Assembly: GCF_003390885.1 (NCBI RefSeq)
Contig: NZ_QMEL01000005.1
Location: forward strand, 124,001 to 188,000
Reading direction: 5' to 3'
Source: Pelagibacterium sediminicola
GTDB taxonomy: Bacteria; Pseudomonadota; Alphaproteobacteria; Rhizobiales; Devosiaceae
DNA length: 64,000 nt
A program made the translations under genes and the position numbers. A model generated the notes under the pieces. It was given only the letters and a program-made list of their open reading frames with translations. It did no database searches and was not told the DNA's origin. Numbering within the stretch: the stretch's first letter is position 1; each line of letters starts with the position of its first letter. Below are positions 63,188-64,000 of this stretch, one piece after another.

Positions 63188-64000
63188 TCAGTTTCCGCTC
63201 CGCCTCGCCGCCCTCAGCTTTCCGAAGTAATCGAGACGCTTGATGATCTCGCGCTCGAACCCCCGCTCCACGGGCTTGTAAAAATCCTGCCGCCCGATCT
63301 TTTCGGGGAAATATTCCTGCCCCGAAAATCCTTCGGGCGTATCGTGGTCGTAGATATAGCCCTCGCCATAGCCCTGCCCCTTCATGAGCTTTGTGGGCGC
63401 GTTGAGGATGGACATGGGCGGGGTGGGTGAGCCGGTCTTTTTGGCCAGCGCCAGCGCCTTGTTATAGGCGTTGTAGAGCGCGTTCGATTTGGGCGCGGTC
63501 GCCAGATAAACGACCACCTGCGCCAGCGCCAGTTCGCCCTCGGGCGAGCCGAGCATGTGATAGGCGTCCTTGGCGGCGGTAGCGATGGGCAGCGCCTGCG
63601 GATCGGCCATGCCGATGTCCTCGACCGCCATGCGGATCAGCCGCCGCGCCAGATACATCGGGTCCTCGCCCGCATCGATCATGCGCGCGAAATAATAGAG
63701 CGCGGCGTCCGGGTCCGACCCTCGCACTGTCTTATGCAGCGCCGAGATAAGGTTGTAGTGCCCGTCCTGCGACTTGTCGTAGATCGGCGCGCGGCGCTGC
63801 ACCAGCTTGGTCAGCCCCTCATGGTCGAGCATGTCCTTGGGCCCGGTTGCCGCATCAAGTTCCTCGATGAGCCCCAGAAAGGCGCGCCCGTCGCCATCGG
63901 CCAGCGAGATCAGCGTTTCCCGCGCGTCCTCATCGAGCGGCAGCGCGCGGCCAATCTCTGCCTCGGCGCGCCTGGCCAGCGCCTCGAGATCCTCGCGCGA
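63188..64000 (-). CDS. rarA: Replication-associated recombination protein RarA, C-terminal part (cut by window edge)
   Basis: RarA (MgsA) is a clamp-loader-related AAA+ ATPase acting at stalled forks. The visible 270 residues lack the P-loop domain, which lies beyond the window. Present are the end of the AAA lid (LISLADGDGRAFLGLIEELD) and the tetramerisation region: YDKSQDGHYNLISALHKTVR, GSDPDAALYYFARMIDAGED and YHMLGSPEGELALAQVVVYL. The final MKGQGYGEGYIYDHDTPEGF and QEYFPEKIGRQDFYKP are characteristic. The reading frame stays open to 64000. Confidence 0.95.
   Translation of the reverse strand, partial: SREDLEALARRAEAEIGRALPLDEDARETLISLADGDGRAFLGLIEELDAATGPKDMLDHEGLTKLVQRRAPIYDKSQDGHYNLISALHKTVRGSDPDAALYYFARMIDAGEDPMYLARRLIRMAVEDIGMADPQALPIATAAKDAYHMLGSPEGELALAQVVVYLATAPKSNALYNAYNKALALAKKTGSPTPPMSILNAPTKLMKGQGYGEGYIYDHDTPEGFSGQEYFPEKIGRQDFYKPVERGFEREIIKRLDYFGKLRAARRSGN

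Overview
The window is a 64 kb stretch of a GC-rich alphaproteobacterial chromosome. Gene content and order point to Hyphomicrobiales, and the protein sequences look most like Devosiaceae (Devosia/Pelagibacterium); that placement is inference from recognition, not from a search. Supporting signs are the argS/SPOR/scpAB/tatABC/serS block, HdaA, MipZ, the PleD-DivK pair, an ATP12-type ATPase chaperone, a pyrB/pyrC' pair and many short DUF proteins typical of the order. Nearly everything is core housekeeping. I see no phage, no CRISPR array, no transposase gene and no defence island. Both ends cut genes: serS at the left, rarA at the right.

Region by region. 1-9 kb (minus strand): serS (partial), tatC-tatB-tatA, scpB-scpA, a large SPOR membrane protein, argS, dgt. 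9-10.3 kb (plus): erpA-like Fe-S carrier and xthA. 10.5-16 kb (minus): a tight AI-2E permease-hdaA-ppk1-ppx operon joining replication control and polyphosphate metabolism. 16.2-19 kb (plus): purM-purN and a DMT exporter. 19-26.7 kb (minus): gatB and gatC-gatA separated by small accessory genes (ArsR-AHSA1 pair, DUF1801, GNAT, chorismate mutase). 26.7-37.5 kb (plus): ruvX, pyrB-pyrC'-plsY-dprA, topA, rnr, DUF983, rpmG. 37.5-39.6 kb: a run of RNA-like hairpins, then divK-pleD on the minus strand. 39.7-44.2 kb (plus): DUF3572-dinB-RidA-GDPD-FemAB-like operon and a HIT protein. 44.4-47.3 kb (minus): clpS-clpA. 47.5-50.3 kb (plus): a D,D-carboxypeptidase with a SPOR tail, a small unknown gene and an SDR. 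50.4-52.6 kb (minus): mipZ, PRC-barrel protein, DUF1489 and a 33-residue membrane peptide. 52.8-54.2 kb (plus): GGDEF protein and Mpg glycosylase. 54.2-55.4 kb (minus): Tat-type lipoprotein L,D-transpeptidase, tRNA-Leu(GAG), a lone 77-residue FliN/SpoA protein. 55.5-60 kb (plus): lipB, DUF4282, rimO, folP-folB-folK. 60.1-64 kb (minus): crcB-rluC-type-HAD-ATP12 operon and rarA.

Themes: cell-cycle and envelope control recur (HdaA, DivK, PleD, MipZ, SPOR proteins, L,D- and D,D-peptidases, Tat export), along with translation fidelity (GatCAB, ArgS, SerS, RimO, RluC), folate and pyrimidine synthesis, and ClpSA proteolysis. Four families of palindromic intergenic repeats (called A-D here) fill many of the gaps. 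The most unusual points are: a 138-bp run of three consecutive hairpins between rpmG and pleD; a pyrC' gene whose start codon lies at the edge of a family C repeat; two very small membrane-protein genes with visible Shine-Dalgarno sequences; and a metallo-beta-lactamase-like protein without metal ligands. I did not find a clearly new multi-gene system.
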